Source: an uncultured Eubacteriales bacterium (lineage in GTDB: Bacteria > Bacillota > Clostridia > Christensenellales > Aristaeellaceae). Taken from it: a DNA stretch of 21,991 nucleotides. Under the pieces are notes generated by a model, which saw nothing but the letters and a program-made list of their open reading frames with translations, ran no database searches and had not been told where the DNA came from. Below, one piece after another: positions 1 through 8,300 of the stretch; within the stretch, counting starts at the first letter, position 1, and each line of letters starts with the position of its first letter. The translations under genes and the position numbers were made by a program. Where the stretch lies: the NCBI GenBank assembly GCA_900540045.1, contig UQEF01000041.1, positions 1 to 21,991 of the forward strand, read 5' to 3'.

Positions 1-24
1 CTTTTCGTGGAATTTGTTCAGCAT
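1..24 (-). CDS. Start of an unidentified gene leaving the left edge (partial)
   Basis: Only eight codons are visible, reading MLNKFHEK leftward off the window. The start is supported by a good ribosome site on the minus strand (AGGAGAG at about 31-37) six bases before an ATG at 24-22. Upstream there is a TATAAT on the minus strand near 91-96, and beyond that a leftward terminator at 127-163, as expected for a gene that begins a new transcription unit. Eight residues are too few to suggest a product. Confidence 0.4.
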
Positions 25-90
25 GCCGCTCTCTCCTGACTCTTTCTTTTGTGTTGCCTGCTCTTTTCTGTTTCTCTTCTATACACCTAT

Positions 91-96
91 ATTATA
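91..96 (-). promoter_or_regulatory. Possible -10 element for the left-edge gene
   Basis: The minus strand reads TATAAT here, about 70 bases before the start codon at 24 and just downstream of a leftward terminator. No convincing -35 lies 16-18 bases upstream, so this rests on the -10 hexamer and its position only. Confidence 0.3.
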
Positions 97-126
97 GATT
101 CGACATGCTTATCCGCTTTTCCTTAT

Positions 127-163
127 GAAAAAAAGACCGTTGACTTGGTTTTATCAACGGTCT
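127..163 (-). terminator. Rho-independent terminator, leftward
   Basis: A perfect 10-base inverted repeat, AGACCGTTGA (134-143) and TCAACGGTCT (154-163), has a 10-base loop. On the minus strand it is followed by a run of seven T (134-128). The T run is on the minus-strand side only, so it stops leftward transcription, most likely that of the sigma/anti-sigma operon. Confidence 0.75.
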
Positions 164-325
164 GAGCCTTGTGTAGCAAGGTTTCCTAACGTCATTCACC
201 GCTTGATGTAGCCGCAGGTGGGGTAGGCAGATGAAGTAAATCTATCGGAAAAGCCTGACACAGTCGGCTTTTCCGACAATGTGGGAGAATTTTTATATCC
301 TCCTGCTTTTCATTTGTATGATGTT

Positions 326-1306
326 TCAATTGGGAAGCATAATGTATTTCGTTTTCGACGTAGCGCCTGCTTCATCATTTGTTATAGCCATTGACAGCAC
401 CATGAATAATGTTCCTTCTGATGTTTCTTTCAGGCGCATTGAAGTAATTGGTTCATTTGTTTCAAAGATAAAGGATTCCACAATGTCTCCTTCACCATTC
501 AGCTCCAAAGCGACAGCTCCTTTTTCTGATTTTCCAACGGCAATAATTTTGTAATTTTGTATCCAGAGCGAGTATAGCTTTTCAATCCCATCAACGCTGT
601 ATTGCTTTTCCCAACATATTGCTCCATCTGGATCAAGTTTTACAATGACAGGGACCGGCGCAACTGAATCATCGATCATTTGCCTCCCTGCGCAAAAAAC
701 ATCGTCCGTATCGGTTGCCATGAAATCCTCAATATCCAATGAAGGCGGCCCTTTAAAATACCAAAGAAGTTCCCCGGAATGACTGACCTTCATGATGGCT
801 GATTCCCATCTGTCAGCATGATACTCCGTACCAAAGTAAAGTGCGGTAGGCGATTCTCTTACTTTATCAAAAAGGCTGCCGACTAATCTTGGGTCTTCCA
901 ATGTCCATTGCGGCTGGAAATGGTCATTCACACAGGTAATAGCCATACCCTCGCTCATAGGTGCAATAAAATCATCTCCCAAATCAAATCCACCAATCAC
1001 ATAACCAAAAGAAGTTTTATGACAAACATCATATTGTTGTACCTGCTCAGGCACAAGATCGGTCAATTCTATATCCTGGTATAGAATTACCTCATGGCCT
1101 GTAAAGATAACGGCCAGTGCCGTAACTGCAGCTATGAGCAGTATAACAAGCAGTACAATAGCGGCAGATACTTTCCTTCTTGCCCCTATATGCCCCTTCA
1201 TATGCGCCACCATCACTTGCTGCGCAAGCCATGGGTCGCCCTGCAATCCAGACAAACGGGTCTCCGCCGCATGATGAAGCTGTTCTCTGAACTCTTGTTC
1301 ATTCAT
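326..1306 (-). CDS. Membrane-anchored anti-sigma factor with extracytoplasmic propeller-like sensor
   Basis: This 326-residue protein is probably the anti-sigma partner of the ECF sigma factor just upstream. Its ATG (1306-1304) overlaps the sigma stop codon in ATGAATGA and follows an AAGGAGG site, so the two are translationally coupled. Residues 1-45 form a cytoplasmic segment with GDPWLAQQVM. One hydrophobic helix (about 46-68, with VLLVILLIAAVTALAV) crosses the membrane. The remaining 255 or so residues lie outside and contain loosely repeated units such as SHSGELLWYF, DPDGAICWEK and NGEGDIVES, the pattern of beta-propeller blades. A classical zinc anti-sigma HxxxCxxC motif is not seen. The gene is clearly AT-richer than the genes to the right. 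The role is inferred from the gene pair and topology; the signal sensed is unknown. Confidence 0.65.
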   Translation of the reverse strand: MNEQEFREQLHHAAETRLSGLQGDPWLAQQVMVAHMKGHIGARRKVSAAIVLLVILLIAAVTALAVIFTGHEVILYQDIELTDLVPEQVQQYDVCHKTSFGYVIGGFDLGDDFIAPMSEGMAITCVNDHFQPQWTLEDPRLVGSLFDKVRESPTALYFGTEYHADRWESAIMKVSHSGELLWYFKGPPSLDIEDFMATDTDDVFCAGRQMIDDSVAPVPVIVKLDPDGAICWEKQYSVDGIEKLYSLWIQNYKIIAVGKSEKGAVALELNGEGDIVESFIFETNEPITSMRLKETSEGTLFMVLSMAITNDEAGATSKTKYIMLPN

Positions 1307-1817
1307 GACAGGGCCTCCTTTCCAGCGTGATACGCAGCTTCCTTTTGGCGCGATTGAGGCGTGCGGAAACGGCGGACGGCGACACGCCCAGCGCCTGCGC
1401 AATCTCCTTCACGCTCATATCCTGATAGAAATATAAGAGTACGCTTTCCCTCAATTTGACGGGCAGCGCCATCACGGCCATCAGCACTTCTTCATCCTTT
1501 TCTTCAAAGGCGACAAACGCCGATGGCATCATATCCGGCGTTATCCTGCGGTCCATATGGCGGAACCATGCCGAACGCCGCAGATCGCGACAGGTGTTCA
1601 TTGCGATTTTCATCAACCATGTTTTTTCTCCGCATTCTCCACGAAAGCTGTCCAGCGCCCGATAAGCTTTCAAGTAGGTTTCCTGCACCGCGTCCCTGGC
1701 CAGCTCGGCGTCATGGAGGTACAGATAGCACATGCGTAGCAAGTCCGTTTGATATTGTTCCACCAAACGGTTCAGTGTTTGTGTATGGACGAAGTCCGGG
1801 CCCGTGACTACCTCCAT
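1299..1817 (-). CDS. ECF-type RNA polymerase sigma factor
   Basis: This 172-residue protein is a group IV (ECF) sigma-70 factor that would redirect RNA polymerase to a small regulon. Region 2 lies at about residues 12-80 (DLLRMCYLYLHD, RDAVQETYLKAYRALDSFRG, TWLMKIAMNTCRDLRR). Region 4 lies near 115-165 (ALPVKLRESVLLYFYQDMS, VKEIAQALGVSPSAVSARLN), with a clear helix-turn-helix. The length is normal for the family. The ATG at 1817 was chosen because it has a GGGGGTG ribosome site eight bases upstream; a longer frame from a TTG at 1841 would include that site. It is followed by an overlapping membrane anti-sigma gene, the usual ECF arrangement. Family assignment is firm, the regulon unknown. Confidence 0.88.
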   Translation of the reverse strand: MEVVTGPDFVHTQTLNRLVEQYQTDLLRMCYLYLHDAELARDAVQETYLKAYRALDSFRGECGEKTWLMKIAMNTCRDLRRSAWFRHMDRRITPDMMPSAFVAFEEKDEEVLMAVMALPVKLRESVLLYFYQDMSVKEIAQALGVSPSAVSARLNRAKRKLRITLERRPCHE

Positions 1818-1840
1818 TATCCGTTCACCCCCTTCAAACA

Positions 1841-1869
1841 ATTAGACGAGACAGTTTTCTTAAAATCAA
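1841..1869 (-). promoter_or_regulatory. Sigma-A-like promoter for the sigma/anti-sigma operon
   Basis: The minus strand reads TTGATT (1869-1864), a 17-base spacer and TCTAAT (1846-1841), placing the start site about 15-20 bases before the sigma gene's ribosome site. The hexamers match the consensus at 4/6 and 5/6. The sequence CGTCTAA within the -10 region also resembles an ECF -10, but no GAAAC-type -35 is found 16 bases upstream, so a housekeeping promoter is the simpler reading. Confidence 0.55.
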
Positions 1870-2119
1870 CTTTTTTAGAAATTTCTCACTCTTTTTTCGC
1901 TGCTCTCTCATGGGGTATTTTCACTATTTCGTTCCAACACGGACTTACACTTATTTTGCGCCGTTTTGTCCATACGGTCAAGGGTGCCATGAACATGTTG
2001 GTTTTTTCCTGGATTCTTCATGAGGTCTTCAATGTTCAAAAGCCACGATATGGTATACACTGAAACCGAGACAGGGAGGACGCACAGAGTGTATCTCTCC
2101 TTTTTCCCCCGCAAAAATC
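1870..2119. other. Intergenic region between divergent sigma and scfA units
   Basis: No coding region is supported. Short frames here lack ribosome sites or are shadows. Near 2086-2105 a weak rightward hairpin (GGAG ... CTCC followed by TTTTT) could be a residual terminator upstream of the scfA promoter. The stretch is AT-rich and otherwise featureless. Confidence 0.4.
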
Positions 2120-2148
2120 TTGAAATGCGCCGTGGCATGCTGTATAAT
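2120..2148 (+). promoter_or_regulatory. Strong sigma-A promoter for scfA
   Basis: TTGAAA (2120-2125), an exact 17-base spacer and a perfect TATAAT (2143-2148) lie about 42 bases before the scfA start. This leaves a 5' leader of about 35 bases carrying a TTGGAGG ribosome site at 2174-2180. Confidence 0.8.
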
Positions 2149-2190
2149 GAACGGTGCATAATGAAATTTCACATTGGAGGGATATCCGTC

Positions 2191-2385
2191 ATGAAGCATA
2201 TCAAGCCCATCTCCCAGCCCAGCCTGCGTCAGTCCCTGGCCCACGGCGGCTGCGGCGAGTGCCAGAGTTCCTGCCAGAGCGCCTGCAAGACCAGCTGCAC
2301 CGTCGCCAACCAGAGCTGCGCCAACAAGGACAGCCAGATTCTGGCCGGCCGCGATGGCAAGGTGAACCATTCCTTCGGCAAGTAA
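2191..2385 (+). CDS. scfA: SCIFF six-cysteine ranthipeptide precursor
   Basis: This 64-residue precursor belongs to the SCIFF family (six cysteines in forty-five residues), nearly universal in Clostridia. The adjacent radical-SAM enzyme installs thioether links from its cysteines. The family signature is plain: leader MKHIKPISQ, then GGCGECQSSCQSACKTSC and TVANQSC, with cysteines at 21, 24, 28, 32, 36 and 43. The ATG at 2191 has a TTGGAGG site and gives the family's usual MKHIK start; an in-frame ATG at 2161 has no ribosome site. Typical members end shortly after the sixth cysteine. This one continues about 20 residues as a cysteine-free polar tail ending VNHSFGK. The gene has its own strong promoter and is followed by a terminator-like hairpin before the maturase. 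The biological role of SCIFF products remains poorly known. Confidence 0.95.
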   Translation: MKHIKPISQPSLRQSLAHGGCGECQSSCQSACKTSCTVANQSCANKDSQILAGRDGKVNHSFGK

Positions 2386-2402
2386 GCCGCATGGCATCCC
2401 GT

Positions 2403-2437
2403 CGCCGCATTGCTCCGGTGCGATGCGGCGTTTTTTT
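2403..2437 (+). terminator. Terminator/attenuator between scfA and scfB
   Basis: CGCCGCAT (2403-2410) pairs perfectly with ATGCGGCG (2423-2430) and is followed directly by seven T (2431-2437). It lies between the precursor gene and its maturase, with no new promoter evident in the 31 bases that follow. It most likely allows partial read-through, so that precursor transcript exceeds maturase transcript. Confidence 0.8.
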
Positions 2438-2468
2438 GATGTGATTCCCATCCGTCAGGAGGATTTCT

Positions 2469-3824
2469 ATGATTCATCTTTTTGAGGCCCTGGGCCGCAA
2501 GATGGCGTTGGACGTGGGAAGCGGCGCGGTGATGTCGCTGGACGACATCGCCTACGACGCCCTTTCCCTGCTTTTGGAGGACCGAAATGCGGATATCGCC
2601 GCGCGGCTTGCGGAAAAATACCCGCGCGAGGAAGCGGAGGAAACCGTCTCCGAGCTCCGCCAGCTCATCGCCGAGGGATATCTCGACACCCCCGATGACT
2701 ACTCCGACGTCAAACCCGCCGACAGCGGCGTGGTCAAGGCCATGTGCCTGCACGCCGCGCACGACTGCAACCTGCGCTGCAAGTACTGCTTTGCGGACAC
2801 GGGCGAGTACCACATGCACAGCCGCTGCCTGCTCAGCGCCGAGACGGGCAAAAAGGCGCTGGACTGGCTGGTGGCGCACAGCGGCAAGCGCAAAAATCTG
2901 GAGGTGGACTTCTTCGGCGGCGAGCCGCTGATGAACTTTCCTGTCATCAAGGAGGTCGTGGCCTACGGCCGCGAGCTTGAGAAGCGCTACGGCAAGGTGT
3001 TCAAGTTCACCACCACCACCAACGCCGTGCTTATGAACGACGAGATCATGGACTTCCTCAACCGCGAGATGGACAACGTCGTCATCTCCATCGACGGACG
3101 GCCGGAGGTGCACGACCGCATGCGCCCCACCCCCAACGGCAAGGGCAGCTATGACCTCATTATCGAGAAGGCGAAGGAGTTCGCCCGGCGGCGCGGCCAG
3201 CAGCGCTATTACCTGCGCGGCACCTTCACCCGCTACAACCTGGACTTTGCAAACGACGTGCTGCACCTGGCGGACCAGGGCTTTGAGCAGCTCTCCATCG
3301 AGCCGGTCGTCACCGACGAGAGCCACGACTACGCCATCCGCGAAAGTGACCTGCCCCGCGTGTTCGAGGAATACGAGCGTCTGGGTCGCGAGTACGTGAT
3401 CCGCCGCCGCAATCCGGACACGTGGTTTAGTTTCTTCCATTTCATGGTGGATCTGACCGGCGGCCCCTGCCTGCGCAAGCGTCTCACCGGCTGCGGCGCG
3501 GGCAACGAGTACGTGGCCGTAACTGCGGACGGCGACATCTACCCCTGCCACCAGTTCGTGGGCCGCGAGGGGATGCGCATGGGCTCGGTGCTGGACGGCA
3601 CCTTTGATACCGCCATGCAGGCGCGCTTCCAGCAAAATACTGTGCTCACCAAGGAAAAATGCTCCCAGTGCTGGGCGCGCTTCTATTGCAGCGGCGGCTG
3701 TCAGGCCAACGCCCATGCCTTCAACGGCGACATCTCCAAGCCCTACGAAATGGAATGCAAGCTGGAGCAAAAGCGTCTGGAGTGCGCCATGGCCATTCAG
3801 GCCATCGAGCGCGAAAACGCCTGA
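2469..3824 (+). CDS. scfB: SCIFF maturase, radical SAM/SPASM thioether-forming enzyme
   Basis: This 451-residue enzyme matches the SCIFF maturase family (CteB-like), which uses S-adenosylmethionine and iron-sulfur clusters to cross-link cysteines of the precursor to other residues. An N-terminal peptide-binding region (about 1-85; family knowledge suggests a RiPP recognition fold) precedes the radical-SAM core. The cluster motif CNLRCKYC has cysteines at 100, 104 and 107, and the SAM-binding FFGGEPLMN is at 148-156. A SPASM/twitch region holds cysteines at 334, 342, 360, 398, 401, 407, 411 and 430 (GGPCLRKRLTGCG, CSQCWARFYCSGGC), the expected auxiliary-cluster ligands. Start ATG 2469 follows TCAGGAGG. 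It is the second gene after scfA. Confidence 0.95.
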   Translation: MIHLFEALGRKMALDVGSGAVMSLDDIAYDALSLLLEDRNADIAARLAEKYPREEAEETVSELRQLIAEGYLDTPDDYSDVKPADSGVVKAMCLHAAHDCNLRCKYCFADTGEYHMHSRCLLSAETGKKALDWLVAHSGKRKNLEVDFFGGEPLMNFPVIKEVVAYGRELEKRYGKVFKFTTTTNAVLMNDEIMDFLNREMDNVVISIDGRPEVHDRMRPTPNGKGSYDLIIEKAKEFARRRGQQRYYLRGTFTRYNLDFANDVLHLADQGFEQLSIEPVVTDESHDYAIRESDLPRVFEEYERLGREYVIRRRNPDTWFSFFHFMVDLTGGPCLRKRLTGCGAGNEYVAVTADGDIYPCHQFVGREGMRMGSVLDGTFDTAMQARFQQNTVLTKEKCSQCWARFYCSGGCQANAHAFNGDISKPYEMECKLEQKRLECAMAIQAIERENA

Positions 3825-3913
3825 TTGCTTCCCCTTTTCCTCTCCCTCCCCGCCAAATATGAACACGCACGCCATGCGGCTTTCCAAATTTACAAAAGTA
3901 TTTTCATGGCTCG

Positions 3914-3945
3914 TTCACGATAAGGTCAAAAATGGCGGCTATAAT
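3914..3945 (+). promoter_or_regulatory. Promoter of the HtrA protease gene
   Basis: A perfect TATAAT at 3940-3945 lies 26 bases before the start codon. The best -35 candidate, TTCACG at 3914-3919, is 20 bases away, longer than ideal, so the -35 is uncertain. The AAGGAGG ribosome site follows at about 3957-3963. Confidence 0.45.
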
Positions 3946-3971
3946 AATCGCGTAGTAAGGAGGGACACTAC

Positions 3972-5240
3972 ATGAAGAGTAACAACAATCATTCCGGAAA
4001 GAATTTCTACGCATTTACTTCGGCGGCGCTGGCGCTTGTGCTGATGGTCGTCGCCTCGGTCGCCCTGATTCAGCATGACAGCACCGCGGGGGCGGAATCC
4101 GTCACGCTTACCGAAAACGCCACCGTCGTCACCAGCCCCTTCACGGAGGCTGTTGAAAAGGTACGCGGCAGCGTCGTAGGCGTCAACAACTACACCACCT
4201 ACCGCAACAGCTATTATGGCTTCGGATTTGGCTATGGCTACGGCGGAGGCTATGACGACGACGACACCAGCCGTCAGGTACTGCAGGGCAGCGGCAGCGG
4301 CGTGGTGGTGGCCGACGGCTACGTGCTGACCAACTACCATGTGGTTGAGGATGCCACCATGCTGGAGGTCACCAGCGGCGACAAGGTCTATCCCGCCGAG
4401 CTCAAGGGTACCGACGAGGCCAAGGACATCGCCGTGCTGTATGTTGAGGACCTGGACATTGAGCCCGTTGTGCTGGGTGACAGCGATCAGCTGTCCGTGG
4501 GCGACTGGGCTATCTGCATCGGCAACCCGCTCAGCTTTACCGGCACCACGACCGTGGGCGTGATCTCTGCGCTCAACCGTGAAGTTACCAGCAGCGCCAC
4601 CGACGCCTATGGCAAGCGCGCCGTCAATACCATGATCCAGACCGATGCGGCCATTAACGCCGGCAACAGCGGCGGCGGCATGTTCAACGTCGCGGGCGAG
4701 CTCATCGGCATCCCCAGCATGAAGTATACCGGCTCCATGTTTACCGGCAGCACCGTTGAAGGTATCGGCATGGCCATCCCGATCAATGAGGCCAAGGACC
4801 TGATCAATGACGTGCTCTCTGGCAACGGCAATGTGGAAGGTTCCACTTCCAATTCCACGCAGGGCAACGCCAGCATCTCCACCGGTGACAAGCCCCGTAT
4901 CGGCGTTACCGTCAGCAACCTCAACCCCAACAGCTACGCTGTAGCCAACAACCTGATCCCCACCGGCGCTTATGTGCAGGATGTGGAAAGCGGCTCTCCG
5001 GCTGAAAAGGCGGGCGTGCAGGTGGCCGATATCGTGGTCGAGGTAGACGGCACCCGCGTCTCCAGCATGGAGGAGATGACCTCCATCCTGCAGAGCAAGC
5101 AGGCGGGCGACACGGCGACCCTGAAGGTCTACCGCGTGGAAGGCGGCCTGGACAGCTATGAGGACCAGACCTCCATTCCCGATGGCGAGTACATCGACCT
5201 GACTGTGGAGCTGGCCATGCTCGACGCGGCAGCGCAGTAA
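3972..5240 (+). CDS. htrA: HtrA/DegP-like membrane-anchored serine protease with PDZ domain
   Basis: This 422-residue S1C-family protease probably degrades or refolds damaged proteins at the outer face of the membrane. Residues 14-33 form one uncleaved-looking membrane helix. The trypsin-like domain carries the full triad: His123 in TNYHVVED, Asp152 in KDIAVLYV and Ser233 in NAGNSGGGMF. A Ser/Asn/Thr-rich linker (about 284-306) leads to a single C-terminal PDZ domain (about 308-415, with GSPAEKAGVQVADIVVEVDG). The region between the membrane helix and the His motif contains an unusual Tyr/Gly-rich run ending in four Asp (about 81-98). The start has a strong AAGGAGG site. It has its own promoter, is followed by a terminator, and appears monocistronic. 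Catalytic residues are intact, so activity is expected. Confidence 0.93.
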   Translation: MKSNNNHSGKNFYAFTSAALALVLMVVASVALIQHDSTAGAESVTLTENATVVTSPFTEAVEKVRGSVVGVNNYTTYRNSYYGFGFGYGYGGGYDDDDTSRQVLQGSGSGVVVADGYVLTNYHVVEDATMLEVTSGDKVYPAELKGTDEAKDIAVLYVEDLDIEPVVLGDSDQLSVGDWAICIGNPLSFTGTTTVGVISALNREVTSSATDAYGKRAVNTMIQTDAAINAGNSGGGMFNVAGELIGIPSMKYTGSMFTGSTVEGIGMAIPINEAKDLINDVLSGNGNVEGSTSNSTQGNASISTGDKPRIGVTVSNLNPNSYAVANNLIPTGAYVQDVESGSPAEKAGVQVADIVVEVDGTRVSSMEEMTSILQSKQAGDTATLKVYRVEGGLDSYEDQTSIPDGEYIDLTVELAMLDAAAQ

Positions 5241-5258
5241 TTCAGAACCATACCCTTT

Positions 5259-5287
5259 GGGCCGGAGAAATCCGGCCTTCCTTTTTT
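5259..5287 (+). terminator. Terminator after htrA
   Basis: GGCCGGA (5260-5266) pairs with TCCGGCC (5271-5277) around a stable GAAA tetraloop and is followed by TTCCTTTTTT, 19 bases after the htrA stop codon. Confidence 0.85.
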
Positions 5288-5291
5288 ACTG

Positions 5292-5331
5292 AAAAAGGCA
5301 AGGACGCATGCTGCATTCGGCATGCGTCCCT
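5292..5331 (-). terminator. Terminator of the purine operon, probably bidirectional
   Basis: A perfect 10-base inverted repeat, GGACGCATGC (5302-5311) and GCATGCGTCC (5320-5329), lies 13 bases beyond the purL stop. On the minus strand it is followed by TTGCCTTTTT. On the plus strand it is followed by CTTATTTTCATTTTT, so it could also back up the htrA terminator. Sitting between convergent units, it insulates both. Confidence 0.75.
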
Positions 5332-5342
5332 TATTTTCATTT

Positions 5343-8300
5343 TTACCGGAAGTACGCCACGCCGCCCTCGAAGATGGGCTGGAAGCGGTCGCCCTCCACG
5401 TTCTTGTACAGGTCGTGGCCCGCGCGCTCGGTGTGGCCCATCTTGCCCAGCACCCGCCCGTCGGGGCTGGTGATGCCCTCGATGGCCAGGGCGCTGCCAT
5501 TGGGGTTGAAGCGCAGGTCCATGGTGGGATCGCCGTCCAGATCAACGTACTGGGTGGCGATCTGCCCCTTGAGCTTGAGCCGCTCCAGCACCCCGTTCAC
5601 CGCCACAAAGCGCCCCTCGCCGTGGGAGATCGCCACGGTGTGGATATCGCCCGGGCGGGTCTTTTGGAGCCAGGGGCTCATATTGCTGGCCACACGGGTG
5701 CGCACCAGCATGCTCTGGTGGCGGCCGATGGTGTTGAAGGTCAGCGTGGGGCAGGCCTCGTTGATGTTGACGATCTCGCCGTAGGGCACCAGTCCCAGCT
5801 TGATGAGCGCCTGGAACCCGTTGCAGATGCCCAGCATCAGGCCGTCGCGGGTTTTGAGCAGCTCATGGACCGCGTCCTTCATGTGGGGATTGCGGAAGAA
5901 GGCGTTGATGAACTTGGCGCTGCCGTCGGGCTCATCGCCGCCGGAGAAACCGCCGGGCAGTACGATCATCTGGCTTTCGCCGATCATGCGCGCCGCCGCC
6001 TCGATGCTCTCGGTGATGGCCGCGGGGGTCAGGTTGTTGATGACCAGCACGCGCGGCTCCGCCCCGGCGCGAATGAGGGCGCGGGCGGTGTCCACCTCGC
6101 AGTTGGTGCCGGGGAAGGTGGGGATGAAGGCCACGGGCCGCTGGTTGAGGACGTTGGGCATGGGCCAGCGCTTGGCCGCGAAGGTGACGGCAGGCAGCTT
6201 TTCGCCCTCGCCCCGCCAGGGGAACACCTTGTCCATCTTTCCTTCGTAGATCTCCTGCACGGGCAGAAGGTCCACGCGCTCGCCCGCGTATTCCAGCACG
6301 TAATCCGTAAGCGTCTCGCCCACGGCTTCGCCCAGCGTCTCGCCGGGGGCCATCTCCAGAAGCACCGCGCCGAAGTCCTGCGCAAAGGGCTCTTCGACGT
6401 TTTCGATGCGCGCGCCGATGCGGTTGCCCAGCGCCATCTTGAGCGCCGCCTCCGCCACGCCGCCAAGGCCCAGCGCCCATGCCGAGAGCACCTTGCCCGC
6501 ACGGATGGCCTCGTACAGCGCGTCCAGATTGCGCCTCACGCCCGCGGCGTCAAAGGCACCGGCGCGCAGCAGGCACAGCGTGTGCCCGGCGGCCTTGAAC
6601 TCCGGCGAGATGACCTCACCGCTCACGCCCGGCGCGATGGCAAAGCTCACCAGCGTGGGCGGCACGTCGAGGTTTTCAAAGGTGCCGCTCATGGAGTCCT
6701 TGCCGCCGATGGCCGCCACGCCGAAGTCCATCTGCGCGTCCAGCGCACCCAGCAGGGCCGCCAGCGGCTTGCCCCAGCGCTCCGGCGCGCCGGTCATGCG
6801 CTCGAAATACTCCTGAAAGGTCAGATACGCCCTGCGCGTGTCAAAGCCCGCCGCGCCCAGTTTCATCAGGCTCTCCACCACGCTCAGGTACGCGCCCTCG
6901 TAGGGGCTCTGCGCCATCACCTGCGGATGGAAACCGTAGCTCATGCCGCTGACGGTGGTGGTTTCACCCTCGGTTACGGGGAGCTTGGCCACCATGGTCT
7001 GGATGGGGGTCATCTGGTAGCGGCCGCCGAAGGGCATGAGCACCGTGCCCGCGCCGATGGTGGAGTCGAAGCGCTCGCTCAAGCCCTTCTTGCAGCAGAT
7101 GTTCAGATCCCCGGCCATGCTCCGGAGCTTTTCGGGGAAAGTTTCGCCCGCGAACGTCACCGGGGCCACCTTCGCGTCCGTGACCAGCGCGCGGGCATGC
7201 TTCTCCGCGCCGTTGGAGTTCAGGAATTCGCGGCTGATGTCCACGATGGTATGGCCCTTCCACGTCATCCTCAGGCGCGGCTCCTCCGTGACCTCGGCCA
7301 CCACGGTGGCTTCGAGGTTTTCCGCGTTGGCATAGCCGATGAAGGCGTCGGCGTCCTCCGCCGCGACCACCACCGCCATGCGCTCCTGGCTCTCGGAAAT
7401 AGCCAGCTCCGTGCCGTCCAGCCCCTCATACTTGCGGGGCACGCGGTCCAGTTCAATGTTCAGCCCGTCGGCCAGCTCGCCGATGGCCACGCTCACGCCG
7501 CCCGCGCCAAAGTCGTTGCAGCGCTTGATCAGCCGCGTCACCTTCCGCTGGCGGAAGAGGCGCTGGAGCTTGCGTTCCACGACGGGGTTGCCCTTTTGCA
7601 CCTCGGCGCCGCAGGTTTCCAGACTCTCCACCTTGTGCACCTTGGAGCTGCCCGTCGCGCCGCCGCATCCGTCGCGGCCGGTGCGCCCGCCCAAGAGGAT
7701 GATTACGTCGCCGGGCGCGGGCTGCTCGCGGCGCACATTGCGCTCCGGGGCCGCGCCCACCACCGCGCCGATCTCCAGCCGTTTGGCCGCGTAGCCGGGG
7801 TGGTACATCTCGTCCACCAGCCCGGTCGCCAGACCGATCTGGTTGCCGTAGGCGCTGTAGCCCTGCGCGGCGGTGGTCACGAGCTTTCGCTGGGGGAGCT
7901 TGCCCGGCATGGTGTCGGCCACGGGCACCAGCGGGTCCGCCGCGCCGGTCACGCGCATGGCCTGATAGACGTAGGTGCGGCCCGACAACGGGTCGCGGAT
8001 GGCGCCGCCGATGCAGGTGGCCGCGCCGCCGAAGGGCTCAATCTCGGTGGGGTGGTTGTGCGTCTCATTTTTGAACATGAGCAGCCACGGCTCTTTGCGC
8101 CCGGCCATGTCCACGTCGATCTTGATGGAGCAGGCGTTGATCTCCTCACTCTCGTCAAGGTTGGAAAGCTTCCCCTGCGCCTTGAGCGCCTTGGCGCCGA
8201 TGGTGGCCACGTCCATGAGGTTCATGGGCTTGGGCCCGCCCTCGCGGCCCGCGTACACGGTCTGCCGCAGCGCCAGATAGCGCTTGAAGGCGGCCTCCAC

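Larger units (their letters stand above)
25..325. other. AT-rich intergenic spacer with two hairpins
   Basis: No convincing gene lies here. The stretch holds the weak -10 and the terminator listed separately, plus a second perfect 11-base inverted repeat: TCGGAAAAGCC (245-255) and GGCTTTTCCGA (266-276) with a 10-base loop. That hairpin follows the anti-sigma stop by about 50 bases but lacks a clear T run on either side. A short leftward stop-free frame ending in YPTCGYIKR before a TGA crosses it, but has no ATG or GTG start and no properly placed ribosome site. It may be a gene remnant or chance. Confidence 0.5.

Noticed and set aside
279..554. A 91-codon plus-strand frame opposite the end of the anti-sigma gene
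   Set aside because: No ribosome site, and it lies mostly antisense to a better supported coding region.
1817..1841. ECF-autoregulated promoter before the sigma gene
   Set aside because: A CGTC-like -10 is present, but no GAAAC-type -35 lies at the required distance; a sigma-A promoter fits better.
1983..2063. Short plus-strand frame between the sigma gene and scfA (about 24 codons)
   Set aside because: The upstream AAGGGTG is only two bases from the ATG, there is no clear promoter, and composition is unremarkable.
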